NCBI GenBank assembly: GCA_963823565.1
Contig: CAWGLR010000003.1
Span: 1,240,001-1,304,000, forward strand
DNA from: RHKX01 sp963823565
GTDB lineage: Bacteria > Actinomycetota > Thermoleophilia > Solirubrobacterales > 70-9
Direction: 5' to 3'
Length of the DNA stretch: 64,000 nt
The notes under the pieces were generated by a model. That model worked only from the letters and a program-made list of their open reading frames with translations, made no database searches and was not told the DNA's origin. Made by a program: the position numbers and the translations under genes. Positions 62,588-64,000 of the stretch are shown one piece after another (positions within the stretch are counted from its first letter, which is position 1; every line of letters begins with the position of its first letter).

Positions 62588-63718
62588 ATGCCGACCGAAC
62601 GCGTGTACGGCGACCCCTCGGCCTGGGAGCGGGCGATCGCGCACGTCGACATGGACGCGTTCTACGTCTCCGTCGAGCTGCTGCGGCGACCGGAGCTGCG
62701 CGGCAAGCCGGTGATCGTCGGCCCCGTCGATCCGAGCTTCCGCGGCGTCGTCATGACCGCCTCCTACGAGGCACGCAAGTTCGGGGTGCACTCGGCGCTG
62801 CCGATGGTCGTCGCCCGCCGCCGCTGCCCGCAGGCGACGATCGTCCCGCGGGACATGGAGGCCTACCGGCGCGCGTCCGAGCAGGTGATGGAGATCTTCC
62901 GCGAGTTCAGCGACCTCGTCGAGGTGGTCGGGCTCGACGAGGCCTACGTCGACCTCAGCGAGTGCCCGGCGCCGAAGACGCGAGCCCGCCAGCTCAAGCG
63001 GCAGGTGCTGGAGCGGACTGGGCTGACCTGCTCGATCGGCCTCGGGCCGAACCGGCTGATCGCGAAGATCGCCTCCGACCTCGACAAGCCGGACGGGCTC
63101 TGCGTCCTCCCCCGCGAGCGCTTCCTCGACGTGATCGGCGACCGGCCGGCGCGCATCATCCCCGGGATCGGGCCGCGGACCGAGGAGCGGCTGCGCGGCG
63201 CGGGGATCGAGACGGTTGCTCAGGTCGCCGCGGCGGAGCTCGACCGGCTCAAGGCGGTGCTCGGCCCCAACCACGCCGAGGGGCTGCGCCGCCGCGCCGC
63301 CGGGTACGGCTCGGCGGAGGTGGCGGTCGAACGCGAGCGCAAGTCGGAGAGCCGGGAGCGGACCTTCCACTTCGACGAGACCGACCCCGACGTGATGCGT
63401 GATGCGCTCGCGCGAATGGCTCACGAGGTCGCCGAGCACCTGCGCCAGCAGGGGATCAGCGGCCGGACCGTGACGATGAAGATCCGGCTCGCGCCCTTCC
63501 GCACCTTCACCCGCTCGCGCACGCTGCCCGAGCCGACCGCCGACGGCGAGACGGTCGCGGCGGCGGCGCTCGAGCTCTTCGCGGCCTTCGAGCGGGACGC
63601 GCCGGTTCGCCTGCTCGGCGTCGGCGTCTCCAACCTTCACCGCGAGAACGAGCCGGGCCCCGCCCCCTCGCGCCCGGAGGCGGAGGGAACGGGGCCCGTG
63701 CAGCTCGCGCTCGGCTGA
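62588..63718 (+). CDS. dinB: DNA polymerase IV (Y family)
   Basis: The 376-residue translesion polymerase has AHVDMDAFYVSVELLRRPEL (catalytic Asp pair 19 and 21 area), VVMTASYEARKFGVHSALPM and VVGLDEAYVDLSE, with the second catalytic Asp-Glu. The helix-hairpin-helix IIPGIGPRTEERLRGAGIET and the little-finger domain (SGRTVTMKIRLAPFRTFTRS) follow. It replicates past DNA lesions at low fidelity. The last 20 residues contain a QLALG-type end, which could be the beta-clamp-binding motif. Confidence 0.95.
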   Translation: MPTERVYGDPSAWERAIAHVDMDAFYVSVELLRRPELRGKPVIVGPVDPSFRGVVMTASYEARKFGVHSALPMVVARRRCPQATIVPRDMEAYRRASEQVMEIFREFSDLVEVVGLDEAYVDLSECPAPKTRARQLKRQVLERTGLTCSIGLGPNRLIAKIASDLDKPDGLCVLPRERFLDVIGDRPARIIPGIGPRTEERLRGAGIETVAQVAAAELDRLKAVLGPNHAEGLRRRAAGYGSAEVAVERERKSESRERTFHFDETDPDVMRDALARMAHEVAEHLRQQGISGRTVTMKIRLAPFRTFTRSRTLPEPTADGETVAAAALELFAAFERDAPVRLLGVGVSNLHRENEPGPAPSRPEAEGTGPVQLALG

Positions 63719-63733
63719 CGCCGAGCGGTCAAC

Positions 63734-64000
63734 TCACCTGTCGACCCAGATGGTGCCGACGCCCGGGAACCCGAGCTTGTTGCGCAGCGCCTCGGTCAGG
63801 TCGAACTCGCGACCGGCGACGTAGGGGCCGCGGTCGATGACCTTCGCCTTGGCCTGCTTGCCCTTGTAGCGGATCGTCAGCTTCGTGCCGCAGGGAAGCG
63901 TCTTGTGAGCGACGCCGATGGTGTCGGGCTGCAGCGTGCCGCCGCAGGCGACGCCGTTGCCGTACAGGCCGGGGCCGTAGTAGGAAGCCTCGGCGGGCCG
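63734..64000 (-). CDS. RlpA-like double-psi beta-barrel protein (partial, N-terminus off the window)
   Basis: The C-terminal 88 residues are present. AEASYYGPGLYGNGVACGG, HKTLPCGTKLTIRYKGKQ and KVIDRGPYVAGREFDLTEAL are the RlpA/expansin-like DPBB core with the catalytic-type Asp in IDRGPY. The stop is at 63734-63736. Such secreted proteins bind or cleave peptidoglycan. The N-terminal part and its start lie beyond the window. Confidence 0.88.
   Translation of the reverse strand, partial: RPAEASYYGPGLYGNGVACGGTLQPDTIGVAHKTLPCGTKLTIRYKGKQAKAKVIDRGPYVAGREFDLTEALRNKLGFPGVGTIWVDR

Overview
The window is GC-rich (roughly 70 %) bacterial DNA with short intergenic gaps, many GTG/TTG starts and 4-base ATGA/GTGA gene overlaps. 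The mix of genes (MurT/GatD lipid II amidation pair, F420-type nitroreductase, DUF3052, secreted lipases, lipoproteins, narGHJI next to narK, kdp with a tiny extra membrane peptide) points to a Gram-positive actinobacterium, most likely of the Thermoleophilia/Solirubrobacterales type. That placement is inference; no rRNA or tRNA gene is present to test it.

Layout. 0-6.2 kb: partial HAD phosphatase, secreted lipase, SDR epimerase, hflX-dut pair, second secreted alpha/beta hydrolase. 6.2-13.1 kb: one tight leftward eight-gene operon joining methyltransferase, diacylglycerol-kinase-like lipid kinase, murT, methyltransferase, gatD, a retropepsin-like RimB-type protease, a RimK-type ATP-grasp ligase and an AstE/aspartoacylase-type amidohydrolase. 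This is the most interesting conserved-looking unit. 13.1-15.8 kb: two exported cyclophilins, a peroxiredoxin and a hydrolase, all overlapping. 15.8-17.8 kb: gene remnants. 17.8-23.1 kb: mixed housekeeping genes, a sulfatase and a methyltransferase deletion scar. 23.1-31.4 kb: complete respiratory nitrate reductase operon narK-narG-narH-narJ-narI plus a hemerythrin-like protein. 31.5-34.5 kb: nadE and a divergent SDR. 34.5-42.4 kb: potassium-uptake kdp locus, with a split kdpD, the order F-A-C-B, and frameshifts in kdpB and in the KdpD-N/Usp gene. 42.5-46.3 kb: arsenic divergon, arsR-arsM-R2-like oxidase leftward and arsC-aquaporin-arsC rightward. 46.4-49.6 kb: GGDEF/HD-GYP protein and a secreted repeat protein. 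49.9-56.7 kb: accessory region with an ECF sigma locus, a PadR locus, a broken ABC/YHS locus behind a CsoR-like promoter palindrome, and several gene fragments. 56.7-64 kb: methyltransferase, thioredoxin-TPR, ccdA, dinB and other ordinary genes, ending in a partial RlpA-like gene.

Two cross-cutting observations. First, single-base frameshifts concentrate at 40-42 kb and 50-54 kb, plus one at 17.3 kb. Second, several loci look like genes whose middles have been removed (16.55, 22.56, 53.92 and 55.35 kb). These are either real decay or assembly error, and raw reads would decide between them. No CRISPR array, complete insertion sequence, tRNA or rRNA was seen.
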